Positions 17,291 to 27,635 are shown, counted from the stretch's first letter. The stretch is DNA of 64,000 nucleotides from Bradyrhizobium sp. 186 (GCF_023101685.1 NZ_CP082164.1:4402001-4466000); one strand, 5' to 3'. Numbers and translations: made by a program. The notes: a model not told the origin generated them from the letters alone.

Positions 17291-17596
17291 TCAACGCTGG
17301 CAGGTGATTGCGACATATTCGTCGCAATGGCCATGAGAGCAGTTTGCGCCGGATTTGGGGACGGAGCCGGTAATTTCGTCGGGATCGACACGGCGATAGG
17401 CCGAGGCCTGGGCAAAATCACGCGACTGGCAGTAGGTGCGCGCGACCTGCGCGCCACATTTGTCGCCCTTGGCCAGGCACTGGTCGACGCCGTAGCCGTC
17501 GGCCTGGTTGGCGATGATGAAGACGCGGGTCTCGGCGAATGCGGCGCTTGCCGCGACGATGGAGGCACAGGAGACGAGCGCGAACAGGGACCGCAT
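17291..17596 (-). CDS. small secreted cysteine-containing protein
   Basis: A protein of 101 residues from the ATG at 17596. The signal peptide is MRSLFALVSCASIVAASAAFA. The mature part has six cysteines (DQCLAKGDKCGAQVARTYCQSRDF, GANCSHGHCDEYVAITCQR), which suggests disulfides in the periplasm. It sits between the DUF2865 gene (same strand, 129 bases downstream) and cysS (divergent). I do not recognise a family. Confidence 0.65.
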   Translation of the reverse strand: MRSLFALVSCASIVAASAAFAETRVFIIANQADGYGVDQCLAKGDKCGAQVARTYCQSRDFAQASAYRRVDPDEITGSVPKSGANCSHGHCDEYVAITCQR

Positions 17597-17885
17597 AGGT
17601 AGCACCGGGGCTTAAGGGAACCGCCAGCTTCCGAATAAACTCAAAAGGTTAAGGATGATGAATCATCATGGCAGGACGCGCCGCTTTGCGGAGATAAGAC
17701 GGCATTTTCGCGGCTCCCTTGACGCAAGGGCCCTTCGTGGCCCATATGTTGCCGCATGAACGGTCTCCTCGCCATTTGCGCCATTTGCCGCGAGATTACG
17801 AGCTAGCGATTCGCTGGCTGGAGCCGTCTTTTCTCAAAAACATTGAGAGCACTGGACGCCCGGCCAACAGCCGACGGGTATCCAT

Positions 17886-19283
17886 ATGGAATTGCGTCTT
17901 TACGATACGCTGACGAAGGAGAAGCGGCCATTCGTGCCGCTCGATGCGAACAACGTCCGCATGTATGTCTGCGGACCGACCGTCTACGACTTCGCCCATA
18001 TCGGCAATGCGCGACCGGTGATCGTGTTCGACGTGCTGTTTCGCCTGCTGCGCCATCTCTATGGCGAGGCGCATGTCAAATATGTCCGCAACATCACCGA
18101 CGTCGACGACAAGATCAACGACCGTGCCGCGCGCGATTTTCCCGGCCTGCCGCTGAACGAGGCGATCCGCAAGGTCACCGAGCAGACCGGCAAGCAGTTT
18201 CACGCCGACGTCGACGCACTCGGCGCGCTCCGGCCGAGCGTCGAGCCGCGCGCGACCGAGCATATCGGCGAGATGCGCGAGATCATCGAAATGCTCGTCG
18301 CCGGCGGCTTTGCCTATGCCGCCGAGGACCACGTGCTGTTCTCGCCGCAGGTGATGAACGCGGCCAATTCAGAGCTGCCGCGCTACGGCGCGCTGTCGAA
18401 GCGTTCGCTCGATGAGATGATCGCCGGCGCGCGCGTCGATGTCGCGCCCTACAAGCGCGATGCGACCGACTTCGTGCTATGGAAGCCCTCGAAGCCCGGC
18501 GAGCCGTCATGGCCGTCGCCGGCCGGCATCGCCGCGCAGGGGCGCCCGGGCTGGCACGTCGAGTGCTCGGCCATGGCCTGGAAGCATCTCGGCGAATATT
18601 TCGACATCCACGGCGGCGGTATCGATCTCGTGTTTCCACATCACGAGAACGAGGTCGCGCAGACCTGCTGCGCCTTCCACCGGGAGCGCATGGCGAACTA
18701 CTGGATGCACAACGGCTTCCTCCAGGTCGAGAGCGAGAAGATGTCGAAGTCGCTCGGCAACTTCGTCACCATCCACGAATTGCTCGCGGACTGGCCTGGT
18801 GAAGTGCTGCGCCTGAACATGCTGAAGACGCACTACCGTTCGCCGATCGACTGGACCATGAAGTCGCTGGAGGAGAGCGCCAGGACGCTCGACGATTGGT
18901 ATCGGGTAGCGGCCGACGTCGAGCCCGGCAAGCCGGCTGTATCCGTGGTCGAGCCGTTGCTCGACGACCTCAACACGCCCCTGACGATCGCGGCGCTGCA
19001 TGGGCTGCGCAACGCGTCCGACGCCGGTGGCCTGGCCGCGTCGCTGCGTCTGCTCGGCTTCCTCTCCGAGAGCGCTGCGCAGTGGGAAGGGCGCAAGCAG
19101 CAGGCGAGCGGCATCGATGCCAAGGACGTCGAGCGCCTGATCTCGGAGCGGACCGCCGCACGTGCGCGCAAGGATTTTAGGGAGTCCGACCGGATCCGCG
19201 ACGAGCTTGCCGCCAAGGGCGTCGTTCTGAAGGACGGCAAGGATGCCGGCGGCAAGCCGGTGACGACATGGGAGCTCGCGTGA
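17886..19283 (+). CDS. cysS: cysteinyl-tRNA synthetase
   Basis: A protein of 465 residues, full length. It charges tRNA-Cys. Visible features are the zinc and HIGH-type region [22 protein letters not shown], the [12 protein letters not shown] stretch, [15 protein letters not shown] and [19 protein letters not shown] (zinc ligands), and the KMSKS loop [13 protein letters not shown]. The ATG at 17886 lies within CATATG. Its stop overlaps the ATG of the acetyltransferase gene (TGATG), which couples their translation. Confidence 0.96.
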   Translation: MELRLYDTLTKEKRPFVPLDANNVRMYVCGPTVYDFAHIGNARPVIVFDVLFRLLRHLYGEAHVKYVRNITDVDDKINDRAARDFPGLPLNEAIRKVTEQTGKQFHADVDALGALRPSVEPRATEHIGEMREIIEMLVAGGFAYAAEDHVLFSPQVMNAANSELPRYGALSKRSLDEMIAGARVDVAPYKRDATDFVLWKPSKPGEPSWPSPAGIAAQGRPGWHVECSAMAWKHLGEYFDIHGGGIDLVFPHHENEVAQTCCAFHRERMANYWMHNGFLQVESEKMSKSLGNFVTIHELLADWPGEVLRLNMLKTHYRSPIDWTMKSLEESARTLDDWYRVAADVEPGKPAVSVVEPLLDDLNTPLTIAALHGLRNASDAGGLAASLRLLGFLSESAAQWEGRKQQASGIDAKDVERLISERTAARARKDFRESDRIRDELAAKGVVLKDGKDAGGKPVTTWELA

Positions 19284-19774
19284 TGGCTCAGGCGTTCCCA
19301 AAGCCTGGCTTGCGGCCCTTCCTGCCGGCCGATGTGCCGGTCCTCGCCGCGATCTTCGCCGCCAGCATCGAGGAATTGACCGGCGACGACTACAGCGAGG
19401 CGCAGCAGCAAGCCTGGATGGCGGCGGCCGAAAGCGAAGAGTTCGGCAAGCGGCTCGCTGCCGACCTGACGCTGATCGCGACGCTGGAGGGCTCGCCCGT
19501 GGGGTTTGCGTCGCTGCGCGGCACCGATCACATCCGTATGCTTTATGTGCATCCGGCCGTGGTCGGGCAGGGCATCGCCACCATCCTGCTCGACGCGCTG
19601 GAAAAGCTCGCCGGCGGGCGTGGCGCAACCAGCCTGACGGTTGACGCCAGCGACACCGCGGAAAGCTTCTTCGCCAAGCGCGGCTACACCGCCAAGCAGC
19701 GCAACACCGTCACCATCAACGGCGAGTGGCTCGCCAACACCACCATGCAGAAGACGCTCGGAGCAGCGCAATGA
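19283..19774 (+). CDS. GNAT family N-acetyltransferase
   Basis: A protein of 163 residues. The acetyl-CoA binding motif is visible in RMLYVHPAVVGQGIATILLDALEKLA, and the family's later strands in SLTVDASDTAESFFAKRGY. This is a standard GNAT domain with no other part. It is wedged between cysS and cimA with 1-base and 4-base overlaps, so the three genes are translated as one unit. The substrate is unknown. Confidence 0.85.
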   Translation: MAQAFPKPGLRPFLPADVPVLAAIFAASIEELTGDDYSEAQQQAWMAAAESEEFGKRLAADLTLIATLEGSPVGFASLRGTDHIRMLYVHPAVVGQGIATILLDALEKLAGGRGATSLTVDASDTAESFFAKRGYTAKQRNTVTINGEWLANTTMQKTLGAAQ

Positions 19775-21369
19775 GCAAGCAGCGTCTCTATCTGTTCGAC
19801 ACCACGCTGCGCGACGGCGCGCAGACCAATGGTGTCGATTTCACGCTGGCCGACAAGCGGGTCATAGCCGCCCTGCTGGACGAGCTCGGCATCGACTATG
19901 TCGAAGGCGGCTATCCCGGCGCCAATCCGACCGATACGGAGTTTTTCGGCACCAAGCCGAAGCTCAATCATGCGCGCTTCACTGCCTTCGGCATGACGCG
20001 GCGGGCCGGGCGATCGGTCTCCAACGATCCCGGCGTCGCCGGTCTCCTGGAAGCGAAGGCCGATGCGATCTGCTTCGTGGCAAAGTCCTCGGCCTATCAG
20101 GTGCGGGTGGCGCTGGAGACGACGAAGGAGGAAAACCTCGCTTCCATTCGTGACAGCGTTGCGGCAGCAAAGGCCGCCGGCCGTGAGGTGATGCTCGACT
20201 GCGAGCATTTCTTCGACGGCTACAAGGAAGACCCCAGCTTCGCGCTCGCCTGCGCCAAAGCCGCCTATGAGGCCGGCGCGCGCTGGGTCGTGCTGTGCGA
20301 CACCAATGGCGGCACCATGCCGAACGAGGTCGAAGCCATCGTCACCGAGGTGACAAAACACATCCCCGGCGATCACATCGGCATCCACGCCCATAACGAC
20401 ACCGAGCAGGCGGTGGCGAACTCGCTCGCCGCGGTGCGCGCCGGTGCGCGGCAAATCCAGGGCACGCTGAACGGCCTCGGCGAGCGCTGCGGCAATGCCA
20501 ATCTCTGCTCGCTGATCCCGACACTCAAGCTGAAGCAGGAATTTGCCGACGCCTTCGAGATCAGCGTCACGCCGGAGAAGCTGGCGACCCTGGTCAAAGT
20601 CTCGCGTACGCTGGACGACATGCTCAATCGCGCGCCGAACCGGCATGCGGCTTACGTCGGCGAGAGCGCCTTCGTCACCAAGACCGGCATCCATGCCTCC
20701 GCCGTGATGAAGGATCCGCAGACCTATGAGCATGTGTTGCCGGAATTGGTCGGCAATCACCGCAAGGTGCTGGTGTCCGATCAGGCCGGCCGCTCCAACG
20801 TCATCGCCGAGCTCGACCGCGCCGGCATCGCTTACGAGAAGAGCGACCCGAAGCTGACGCGGCTGGTCGAGGAATTGAAGGAGCGCGAGGCGGCGGGCTA
20901 CGCCTATGAATCCGCCAACGCGTCGTTCGATCTGCTGGCGCGGCGCACGCTCGGCAAGGTGCCGCAATATTTCGAGGTCGAGCAGTTCGATGTCAATGTC
21001 GAGCAGCGCTACAACGCGCTCGGCGAGCGCGTCACCGTCGCCTTGGCCGTGGTCAAGGTCGACGTCGCCGGCGAGCACCTGATCTCGGCGGCCGAAGGTA
21101 ACGGTCCCGTCAATGCGCTCGACGTGGCGCTGCGGAAGGACCTCGGCAAGTATCAGAAATACATCGAGGGCCTGAAGCTGATCGACTACCGCGTGCGTAT
21201 CCTGAATGGCGGCACCGGCGCGGTCACGCGCGTCCTGATCGAGAGCGAGGACGAGAACGGCGATATTTGGACCACGGTCGGCGTGTCGCCGAACATCATC
21301 GACGCCTCGTTCCAGGCGCTGATGGATTCGGTGATCTACAAGCTCGTGAAGTCGGGCGCGCCGGCGTAA
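19771..21369 (+). CDS. cimA: citramalate synthase
   Basis: A protein of 532 residues. It belongs to the LeuA/HMG-CoA lyase-like family, long CimA type, which makes (R)-citramalate from pyruvate and acetyl-CoA for isoleucine synthesis. Motifs include FDTTLRDGAQTNGVDFTLADK (catalytic Arg-Asp and metal site), the HAHND-type metal ligand GIHAHNDTEQAVANSLAAVRAG and GTLNGLGERCGNANL. The C-terminal third is the LeuA regulatory dimer domain. The start at 19771 overlaps the acetyltransferase stop (ATGA). A strong inverted repeat follows the stop. Confidence 0.93.
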   Translation: MSKQRLYLFDTTLRDGAQTNGVDFTLADKRVIAALLDELGIDYVEGGYPGANPTDTEFFGTKPKLNHARFTAFGMTRRAGRSVSNDPGVAGLLEAKADAICFVAKSSAYQVRVALETTKEENLASIRDSVAAAKAAGREVMLDCEHFFDGYKEDPSFALACAKAAYEAGARWVVLCDTNGGTMPNEVEAIVTEVTKHIPGDHIGIHAHNDTEQAVANSLAAVRAGARQIQGTLNGLGERCGNANLCSLIPTLKLKQEFADAFEISVTPEKLATLVKVSRTLDDMLNRAPNRHAAYVGESAFVTKTGIHASAVMKDPQTYEHVLPELVGNHRKVLVSDQAGRSNVIAELDRAGIAYEKSDPKLTRLVEELKEREAAGYAYESANASFDLLARRTLGKVPQYFEVEQFDVNVEQRYNALGERVTVALAVVKVDVAGEHLISAAEGNGPVNALDVALRKDLGKYQKYIEGLKLIDYRVRILNGGTGAVTRVLIESEDENGDIWTTVGVSPNIIDASFQALMDSVIYKLVKSGAPA

Positions 21370-21377
21370 GCAAAGAT

Positions 21378-21464
21378 GTAGCCCGGATGAGCGAAGCGAT
21401 ATCCGGGACAGTATGTGCCGCATCGATAGCTTTTCCCGGATGTCGCTTCGCTCATCCGGGCTAC
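21378..21464. repeat. intergenic inverted repeat with 31-base arms
   Basis: Left arm 21378-21408 begins GTAGCCCGGATGAGCGAAGC. Right arm 21434-21464 ends TCATCCGGGCTAC. The arms match at 30 of 31 positions, around a 25-base loop. This wording is common between genes in related rhizobia. It may end cimA transcription. Confidence 0.85.
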
Positions 21465-21486
21465 GGACGATGGAGGAGGCGCAGAC

Positions 21487-21864
21487 ATGATCGACCACAT
21501 CTCCGTCGGCGTCAGCGATCTCGACCGCTCTGCAAAATTCTACGAAGCAATTCTCGCCACACTCGGGCTCGCGCGGCTCGTCACGCGGCCGCGGACGATC
21601 GGCTTCGGCAAGGCCTATCCGGAATTCTGGATCAATTTGCGCGAGGGCATGCCGCGCGTGCCACCGGAGAGCGGCATACACATCTGCCTGCGCGCGAAAG
21701 CGACCAGCGAGGTCGATGCGTTTCATGCCGCAGCACTCCTGGCCGGCGGTGCATCCGACGGCGCGCCGGGCATCCGCCCGCACGACCGCGTGCGCTACTA
21801 TGCGGCCTTCATCATTGATCCCGATGGCAACCGGATCGAGGCGGTGACGTTTCCGACTGAGTAG
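21487..21864 (+). CDS. VOC family (glyoxalase/bleomycin-resistance-like) protein
   Basis: A protein of 125 residues with one vicinal-oxygen-chelate domain. It starts MIDHISVGVSDLDRSAKFYEAIL with His3 as a likely metal ligand, and ends IIDPDGNRIEAVT with a Glu ligand. GGAGGAG precedes the ATG. Such proteins are often metal-dependent lyases, isomerases or dioxygenase-like. It is convergent with the LOG gene, with only 3 bases between their stops. Confidence 0.85.
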   Translation: MIDHISVGVSDLDRSAKFYEAILATLGLARLVTRPRTIGFGKAYPEFWINLREGMPRVPPESGIHICLRAKATSEVDAFHAAALLAGGASDGAPGIRPHDRVRYYAAFIIDPDGNRIEAVTFPTE

Positions 21865-21867
21865 CTC

Positions 21868-22473
21868 TCAGAGCTTGCGGGCCACTTCCGGGGCGAGCTG
21901 CTTTTCCGCGTCGGCAATCTGTGCCGCCGCCGCCTTCAGCTTCGGCAGAATCTCCTCGACGCGATCGGCCTTGAGGATGTCGACCGAGAGGCCGGCGCGG
22001 ATGAACTCCGTCTGGCGCATGTGCGACAGCAGCGAGAACAGCGGCTCCCAGAAATTGTCGATATTGGCGAGCAGCACGGGCTTGGCGTGACGGCCGAGCT
22101 GCTTCCAGGTCAACTGCTCGACCAACTCCTCCAGCGTGCCGACGCCGCCCGGCAGCGCCACGAAGGCGTCGGACCGCTCGAACATCAGCCGCTTGCGCTC
22201 GTGCATGTCGGGGGTGACGATCATCTCCTGCACCCGGGTCAGCGCGTTCTCGCGCAACCGCAGAAAATCAGGGATGATGCCGGTGACGGTGCCGCCGTGA
22301 TCGAGCACGGAGGTCGCGACCGCGCCCATCAGTCCAAGCGAACCGCCGCCATAGACCAGGCGGATGTTGTTCTCGGCGAGCGCCTTGCCGAACGCCTTGG
22401 CGCCTTCGGTGAAGTGGGGATTGGTTCCGGGACCGGAGCCGCAATAGACACAGACGGTTTTGATCGTGCTCAT
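21868..22473 (-). CDS. LOG family protein (TIGR00730, Rossmann fold)
   Basis: A protein of 201 residues from the ATG at 22473 (an in-frame ATG at 22482 is possible). Family motifs are VCVYCGSGPGTNPHF, GGGSLGLMGAVA, the catalytic MHERKRLMFERSDAFVALPGGVGTLEELVEQLTW (the PGGxGT motif), and KPVLLANIDNFWEPL. LOG proteins release the base from cytokinin nucleotides or act as nucleotide phosphoribohydrolases. Confidence 0.9.
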   Translation of the reverse strand: MSTIKTVCVYCGSGPGTNPHFTEGAKAFGKALAENNIRLVYGGGSLGLMGAVATSVLDHGGTVTGIIPDFLRLRENALTRVQEMIVTPDMHERKRLMFERSDAFVALPGGVGTLEELVEQLTWKQLGRHAKPVLLANIDNFWEPLFSLLSHMRQTEFIRAGLSVDILKADRVEEILPKLKAAAAQIADAEKQLAPEVARKL

Positions 22474-22676
22474 TGGTGCCATGATGCATTGCAGCGAAGG
22501 GGCGTCAAGCCCAATTGGTGATTCGGGGCTGTCGGAAAATCTACTGGTAAATGACGACAAACAATCGAAGATTCGCCATCTGGCGGGGTGCGCCGGCATC
22601 GGGAAGTCTCTATATGACGGGCGAAAATCGTTAATCGCAACGCGGCCCGCATCCGGCGGGCCTTCAGGCTTTTTTG

Positions 22677-24632
22677 ATGGACCAACCTCAATCGTTCGAC
22701 GGCGCCGACGTTCCTGATCCTGCCGGCGGACCGCTGGAGCGGGCCACCTTGATGGGCACGCTGGCGCATCTGTGGCCCTATATCTGGCCCGGCGACCGTT
22801 TCGACCTGAAGATGCGCGTGGTCTGGTCGATGGTGCTGCTGCTCGCCGCCAAGCTGATCACGCTGACGGTGCCGTTCAGCTTCAAATGGGCGACGGACGC
22901 ACTGACCGGCGCCAATACCGCGCCGGTGCAGGCGGACAACTGGCAGCTCTGGGTGATCGCATCGCCCCTGCTGCTGACGGCGAGCTACGGCGCGATGCGC
23001 ATCGTGATGGCGGTGCTGACGCAATGGCGCGACGGAATTTTTGCGCGCGTCGCCATGCACGCGGTGCGCAAGCTCGCCACCATCACTTTCATCCACATGC
23101 ACGAGCTCTCGCTGCGTTTCCATCTGGAGCGCAAGACCGGCGGCCTGACGCGCGTGCTGGAGCGCGGCCGCGAGGGCATCGAGGTCATCGTGCGCATGGT
23201 TATCCTCCAGCTGATCCCGACCATCGTCGAGGTCTCGCTGCTGATGGCGGTGCTGCTCTGGCAGTTCGACTGGCGCTACGTGCTCGCGACCCTCATCACC
23301 GTCGCAGTCTACATGTACTACACCTACGTCGCGACCGAGTGGCGGATCGGCATCCGCCGCAAGATGAACGATTCCGACACCGAGGCGAATACCAAGGCGA
23401 TCGACTCGCTGCTCAACTACGAAACCGTGAAATATTTCAGTGCCGAGGCCCGCGAGGCGCAGCGCTACGACCGTTCGGTCGCGCGCTACGAGGAGTCAAG
23501 CGTCCACGCCTATACTTCGCTCGCCGTGCTCAACACCGGCCAGGCGGTGATCTTCACGCTCGGGCTGACTGCGACCATGCTGATGTGCGCGATCGGCGTG
23601 CGCAACGGGACCAACACGGTTGGCGATTTCGTGCTGGTCAACGCCATGATGATCCAGCTCTACCAGCCGCTGAATTTCATGGGCATGGTCTACCGCGAGA
23701 TCAAGCAGGCGATCATCGACATCGAGAAGATGTTCAACGTGCTCGGCCGCGAGGCCGAGATCAAGGATGCGCCGAATGCGAAGCCGCTGGTCGTCTCCGC
23801 AGGCGCCGTGCGCTTCGAGGATGTGCGCTTTTCCTATGAGACGGCGCGGCCGATCCTCAAGGGCATCAGCTTCGAGGTGCCGGCCGGCAAGACGGTCGCG
23901 ATCGTCGGGCCCTCCGGCGCCGGCAAGTCGACCATCTCACGACTTCTGTTCCGCCTTTACGACATCTCCGGCGGAAAGATTTTGATCGACGGCCAGGACA
24001 TCCGCGAGATCACGCAAGCATCGCTGCGCGCCTCGATCGGCATGGTGCCGCAGGACACCGTGCTGTTCAACGACACCATCCGCTACAACATCCGCTACGG
24101 CCGCTGGGACGCCAGCGATGCCGAGGTCGAGCAGGCGGCGCGGCTGGCGCAGATCGACCACTTCATCCGCATGGCGCCGAAGGGGTATGAGACTCAGGTC
24201 GGCGAGCGCGGCCTGAAGCTGTCCGGCGGCGAGAAGCAGCGCGTCGCGATCGCGCGCACCGTGCTGAAGGCGCCGCCGATTCTGGTGCTGGACGAGGCGA
24301 CCTCCGCGCTCGATACCCATACCGAGCACGAAATCCAGGGCGCACTCGAACGCGTCGCCAAGAACCGCACCTCGCTCGTGATCGCGCACCGGCTCTCGAC
24401 CATCGTCGGCGCCGACGAGATCATCGTGCTGGACCAGGGCCGGATCGCCGAGCGCGGTACCCACGCAAATCTGCTGGCGCAGGGCGGCCTCTATGCCAGC
24501 ATGTGGAACAGGCAGCGCGAGGCCGAGGCGGCGCGCGAGAAACTGGCCAGGATGGCCGACAGCAGCGAGGCGCCCAACCGGGAGCCACCGCCGGTCAAGG
24601 ACGTCCTCACGACGCCTGCAGCTGCGGAGTGA
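22677..24632 (+). CDS. ABC exporter, fused permease and ATPase (Atm1/HMT1 type)
   Basis: A half-transporter of 651 residues. Residues about 45-340 are the six-helix membrane domain. It contains [29 protein letters not shown] and [19 protein letters not shown], both close to the Atm1 family. The ATPase domain follows, with Walker [10 protein letters not shown] near 411, signature [13 protein letters not shown] near 516 and Walker [14 protein letters not shown]. Atm1-like exporters move glutathione-linked sulfur or metal compounds. The ATG at 22677 follows a TTG in the same frame. The gene is alone; psd begins 85 bases later. Confidence 0.88.
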   Translation: MDQPQSFDGADVPDPAGGPLERATLMGTLAHLWPYIWPGDRFDLKMRVVWSMVLLLAAKLITLTVPFSFKWATDALTGANTAPVQADNWQLWVIASPLLLTASYGAMRIVMAVLTQWRDGIFARVAMHAVRKLATITFIHMHELSLRFHLERKTGGLTRVLERGREGIEVIVRMVILQLIPTIVEVSLLMAVLLWQFDWRYVLATLITVAVYMYYTYVATEWRIGIRRKMNDSDTEANTKAIDSLLNYETVKYFSAEAREAQRYDRSVARYEESSVHAYTSLAVLNTGQAVIFTLGLTATMLMCAIGVRNGTNTVGDFVLVNAMMIQLYQPLNFMGMVYREIKQAIIDIEKMFNVLGREAEIKDAPNAKPLVVSAGAVRFEDVRFSYETARPILKGISFEVPAGKTVAIVGPSGAGKSTISRLLFRLYDISGGKILIDGQDIREITQASLRASIGMVPQDTVLFNDTIRYNIRYGRWDASDAEVEQAARLAQIDHFIRMAPKGYETQVGERGLKLSGGEKQRVAIARTVLKAPPILVLDEATSALDTHTEHEIQGALERVAKNRTSLVIAHRLSTIVGADEIIVLDQGRIAERGTHANLLAQGGLYASMWNRQREAEAAREKLARMADSSEAPNREPPPVKDVLTTPAAAE

Positions 24633-24717
24633 CCTTGTCTCCGGTCCCAACTCTGGCCTAAACAACCCCGGTGCGCGAGACGACCCCGCGCCATCAACCC
24701 TTGAGCGGCAGATAACG

Positions 24718-25416
24718 ATGTCCATTCTCGATTCGATCCAGCGTCAGATTCCGCCGATCCACAAGGAGGGCTATCCCTTCATCGGCGGCTTTGCGCTGGC
24801 TAGCCTGGTGCTGTTCTGGCTGTGGTCGCCCCTGGGGTGGATCGGTACCGCGCTCACGGTGTGGTGCACGCTGTTCTTCCGCGACCCTGTAAGGGTGACG
24901 CCGGTGCGCGAGGGGCTCGTGGTGTCGCCGGCCGACGGCCGCGTGTCGATGATCACCATGGCGTTGCCGCCGGCCGAGCTCGGGCTCGGCGACCGGCCGC
25001 TGCCGCGCATTTCGGTCTTCATGAGCGTGTTCAATTGCCATGTGAACCGCAGCCCTGTGGCGGGCAGGGTGGACCGCATCGCCTACCGGCCCGGCCTTTT
25101 CATCAATGCCGAGCTCGACAAGGCGAGCGAGGACAATGAGCGCAATTCGCTGGTGATCTCGACGCCTACGGCACGGATCGGCGTGGTCCAGATCGCAGGC
25201 CTGGTCGCCAAGCGCATCGTCTGCTTCGTCCGGGAAGGGCAGGCGGTCGGGGCCGGCGAGCGCTTCGGCCTGATCCGCTTCGGCTCGCGGCTCGACGTCT
25301 ATCTCCCGGCCGGCACCAAGGCGCTGGTCTCGGAAGGGCAGACCGCGATCGCCGGCGAGACGATCCTGGCCGACCTTGCCGCTGATGACCCGAACCGCGC
25401 TTATCGGGCCAATTAA
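24718..25416 (+). CDS. psd: phosphatidylserine decarboxylase proenzyme
   Basis: A protein of 232 residues, the short alphaproteobacterial Psd type. It makes phosphatidylethanolamine by decarboxylating phosphatidylserine. Family stretches are [12 protein letters not shown] (catalytic Asp region), [21 protein letters not shown] (catalytic His), and [15 protein letters not shown], where cleavage at Gly-Ser makes the pyruvoyl group. A membrane segment lies near the N terminus ([21 protein letters not shown]). pssA, the preceding enzyme of the pathway, follows 88 bases downstream. Confidence 0.94.
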   Translation: MSILDSIQRQIPPIHKEGYPFIGGFALASLVLFWLWSPLGWIGTALTVWCTLFFRDPVRVTPVREGLVVSPADGRVSMITMALPPAELGLGDRPLPRISVFMSVFNCHVNRSPVAGRVDRIAYRPGLFINAELDKASEDNERNSLVISTPTARIGVVQIAGLVAKRIVCFVREGQAVGAGERFGLIRFGSRLDVYLPAGTKALVSEGQTAIAGETILADLAADDPNRAYRAN

Positions 25417-25504
25417 CCATTAAGTCGGTGCATGAGGGCGTTCCGCCGCAATGGCGGAAGGGAAAGCGGCTTGCTATATCTCGCCTTATGGTGAGGACGA
25501 GCCA

Positions 25505-26386
25505 ATGACGCCCTATGATTTCAAAGATCCCGACGTGCGCCGCCGGCGGTTCCGCCCGATCCCGGTGCGCATGCTGGTGCCCAACGTCATCACGCTGCTA
25601 GCGATCTGCGCCGGCCTGACGGCGATCCGGCTGTCGATCGAAGGGCGGATGTCGCTCGCGGTCTACGCCATCGTGTTCGCGGCCGCGCTTGACGGCATCG
25701 ACGGCCGCGTCGCGCGGATGATCAAGGGACAGTCGAAATTCGGCGCCGAGCTCGACAGCCTTGCCGACTTCGTCAATTTCGGCGTGGCGCCTGGCTTGAT
25801 GCTGTATTTCTGGCAGTTGCATGAGCTGGGTAATGCGGGCTGGATCGCCGCGATGGTGTTCGCGATCTCCGGCGGCCTGCGGCTCGCGCGCTTCAACGCC
25901 ACCATGGACGACCCCAACAAGCCGGCCTTCGCGGCCAATTTCTTCACCGGCGTGCCGGCGCCCGCCGGCGCGATCACGGTGCTGCTGCCGATCTACGTGG
26001 CGTTCCTCGATCTCGGTCGCTGGCCCGCGGCGGTGACGGCCGGCTATACGCTGCTGATCGCCTTCCTGATGGTGTCGCGCCTGCCGGTGTTCTCCGGCAA
26101 GACCATGCGCATGCGGGTGCCGCCCGAGCTCGTGCTACCGGCGTTCGTCGCGGTGATCTTCTTCATCGCGCTGGTGATCGCCTATCCCTGGCACCTGCTC
26201 TCGATCGGCACGGTGCTGTATCTCCTGGGCCTGCCGCTCGGCTACAAATCCTACCGCGACCAGGCGCGCGCGGTGGAGGTTGCAGCGCCATCGGGAGGCG
26301 AGGTCACGGCGCCGCCATCATCTTCGGCGCTGACGGCGAACCCACCCGAGCCGCCGCGCGACGACCGGCCCGATCGGCTGCACTGA
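25505..26386 (+). CDS. pssA: CDP-diacylglycerol-serine O-phosphatidyltransferase
   Basis: A protein of 293 residues and several membrane helices. The CDP-alcohol phosphatidyltransferase motif is intact: DGIDGRVAR, then 8 residues, G, then ELDSLADF. It makes phosphatidylserine, the substrate of Psd encoded just upstream. GAGGACGAG precedes the ATG at 25505. The last ~40 residues are a Pro/Ala-rich soluble tail not needed for the fold. Confidence 0.94.
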   Translation: MTPYDFKDPDVRRRRFRPIPVRMLVPNVITLLAICAGLTAIRLSIEGRMSLAVYAIVFAAALDGIDGRVARMIKGQSKFGAELDSLADFVNFGVAPGLMLYFWQLHELGNAGWIAAMVFAISGGLRLARFNATMDDPNKPAFAANFFTGVPAPAGAITVLLPIYVAFLDLGRWPAAVTAGYTLLIAFLMVSRLPVFSGKTMRMRVPPELVLPAFVAVIFFIALVIAYPWHLLSIGTVLYLLGLPLGYKSYRDQARAVEVAAPSGGEVTAPPSSSALTANPPEPPRDDRPDRLH

Positions 26387-26509
26387 GCGGCGACACGCGG
26401 ATATCTGCCATGAGCGCGCCCTGAGTTGGGTCCGCGCCCGATCTCGGCTATATCGCCCTGTGCCGGCGGCATCGCGCAAACAGCCGTCGCCAATCTGGGA
26501 GAGAACGCC

Positions 26510-27229
26510 GTGACGAATTCCGCGACCGGGCGGCTGCCCGCTTCCGTCCTCGAAGCGCTGGGCCGCTATGACACGCCGACGATTTGCAACGCCATGGAAA
26601 TCGTGGCGCCCGAGCGCCGGCTGATCGGCTACACCACCAAGCAGCTCGTCTGCCCGTTTCCCGACCTGCCGCCGATCGTCGGCTACGCCCGCACGGTTGC
26701 GATCCGCTCGGTCCTGAAGTCCTCGCTGCCTGCGGAAGAGCAGTCCAGGCGCCGCATCGACTATTACGAATATGTCGGCACCGGCCACGGTCCGCGCATC
26801 TCGGTGATCCAGGACATCGACGGACCCGACGTCGGCTACGGCGCGTTCTGGGGCGAGGTGCAGAGCAACGTACACAAGGCGCTCGGCTGCCTCGGCGTCA
26901 TCACCGACGGCTCGATCCGCGACATCCCGCAATGGGCGCCCGGCTTCCAGGCGCTCGCCGGCTCGATCGGCCCGTCGCATGCCTGGGTGCATGCGGAAAG
27001 CTTCGGCGGCGAGGTGCGGGTGGCCGGGATGACCGTGAAGTCCGACGACCTGATCCACGCCGACCAGCACGGCGCGATCGTGATCCCGCTCGACGTTGCT
27101 GCAAAACTTCCCGAGGCCGCCGAACTGTGCGGCCGTCGCGAGACGCCGATCCTGGAGATCGCCCGCAGCCCCGACTTCTCGCTGGAGAAGCTGAAGGCCG
27201 CGCTGAAGCGCTCGGCGGAAATCCACTGA
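26510..27229 (+). CDS. RraA family protein (aldolase-like)
   Basis: A protein of 239 residues from a GTG start at 26510, supported by GGGAGAG. The RraA/HMG-aldolase family is seen in LGRYDTPTICNAMEIVAPE, WGEVQSNVHKALGCLGVITDGSIRD (substrate-binding Arg and Asp), and VKSDDLIHADQHGAIVIP. Members are 4-hydroxy-4-methyl-2-oxoglutarate or oxaloacetate aldolases/decarboxylases, or RNase E regulators. No pathway context helps decide here. Confidence 0.82.
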   Translation: MTNSATGRLPASVLEALGRYDTPTICNAMEIVAPERRLIGYTTKQLVCPFPDLPPIVGYARTVAIRSVLKSSLPAEEQSRRRIDYYEYVGTGHGPRISVIQDIDGPDVGYGAFWGEVQSNVHKALGCLGVITDGSIRDIPQWAPGFQALAGSIGPSHAWVHAESFGGEVRVAGMTVKSDDLIHADQHGAIVIPLDVAAKLPEAAELCGRRETPILEIARSPDFSLEKLKAALKRSAEIH

Positions 27230-27246
27230 CGGCGTGATTGAACGAT

Positions 27247-27564
27247 TTAGGGCTGCGACGCCGGTCGTGGGCTGCCCTGTTCCGCCAAGAACAGGGCGGC
27301 CTGATCCGGCTCGCCGAACATCGCGGCGGCGCATCCGATCAAGGTGAAGCCGCCGGCCAAATCCCACAGCGTGATGTCTTGCGCATTGTCGGGGACCTGA
27401 AGCAGGCGCGCTGCGATCACGGCAAAGATGGCTTCGGCAAAGAGCAGGATGCTGAACGCCGGCAGGACGAGCTCCGGTTCAAGCAGGTGGAGCGCCAGCA
27501 CCGCGGGAAGCGCGATGAGCAGGCTGAACAGTGTCACCATTGCGATGGCTCCGGCCATGAGCAT
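27247..27564 (-). CDS. small hypothetical membrane protein
   Basis: A protein of 105 residues with three hydrophobic segments: GAIAMVTLFSLLIALPAVLALHLL, VLPAFSILLFAEAIFAVIAARLL and TLWDLAGGFTLIGCAAAMFG. The ATG at 27564 is followed by another at 27558. It lies between the RraA-like and SDR genes on the opposite strand. No family recognised. Confidence 0.55.
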   Translation of the reverse strand: MLMAGAIAMVTLFSLLIALPAVLALHLLEPELVLPAFSILLFAEAIFAVIAARLLQVPDNAQDITLWDLAGGFTLIGCAAAMFGEPDQAALFLAEQGSPRPASQP

Positions 27565-27635
27565 GCCGCAGGGCTACAGAATACTGCATGATCCCTCGTC
27601 GCCGATGTGGCGCAGGGCCGCAGCGGAGGCGCACA

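Noticed and set aside
19684..21783. A 699-codon open frame on the minus strand across cimA
   Set aside because: It is antisense to a clear citramalate synthase, rich in Arg/Ala/His and without family motifs. High GC makes such long antisense frames common here.
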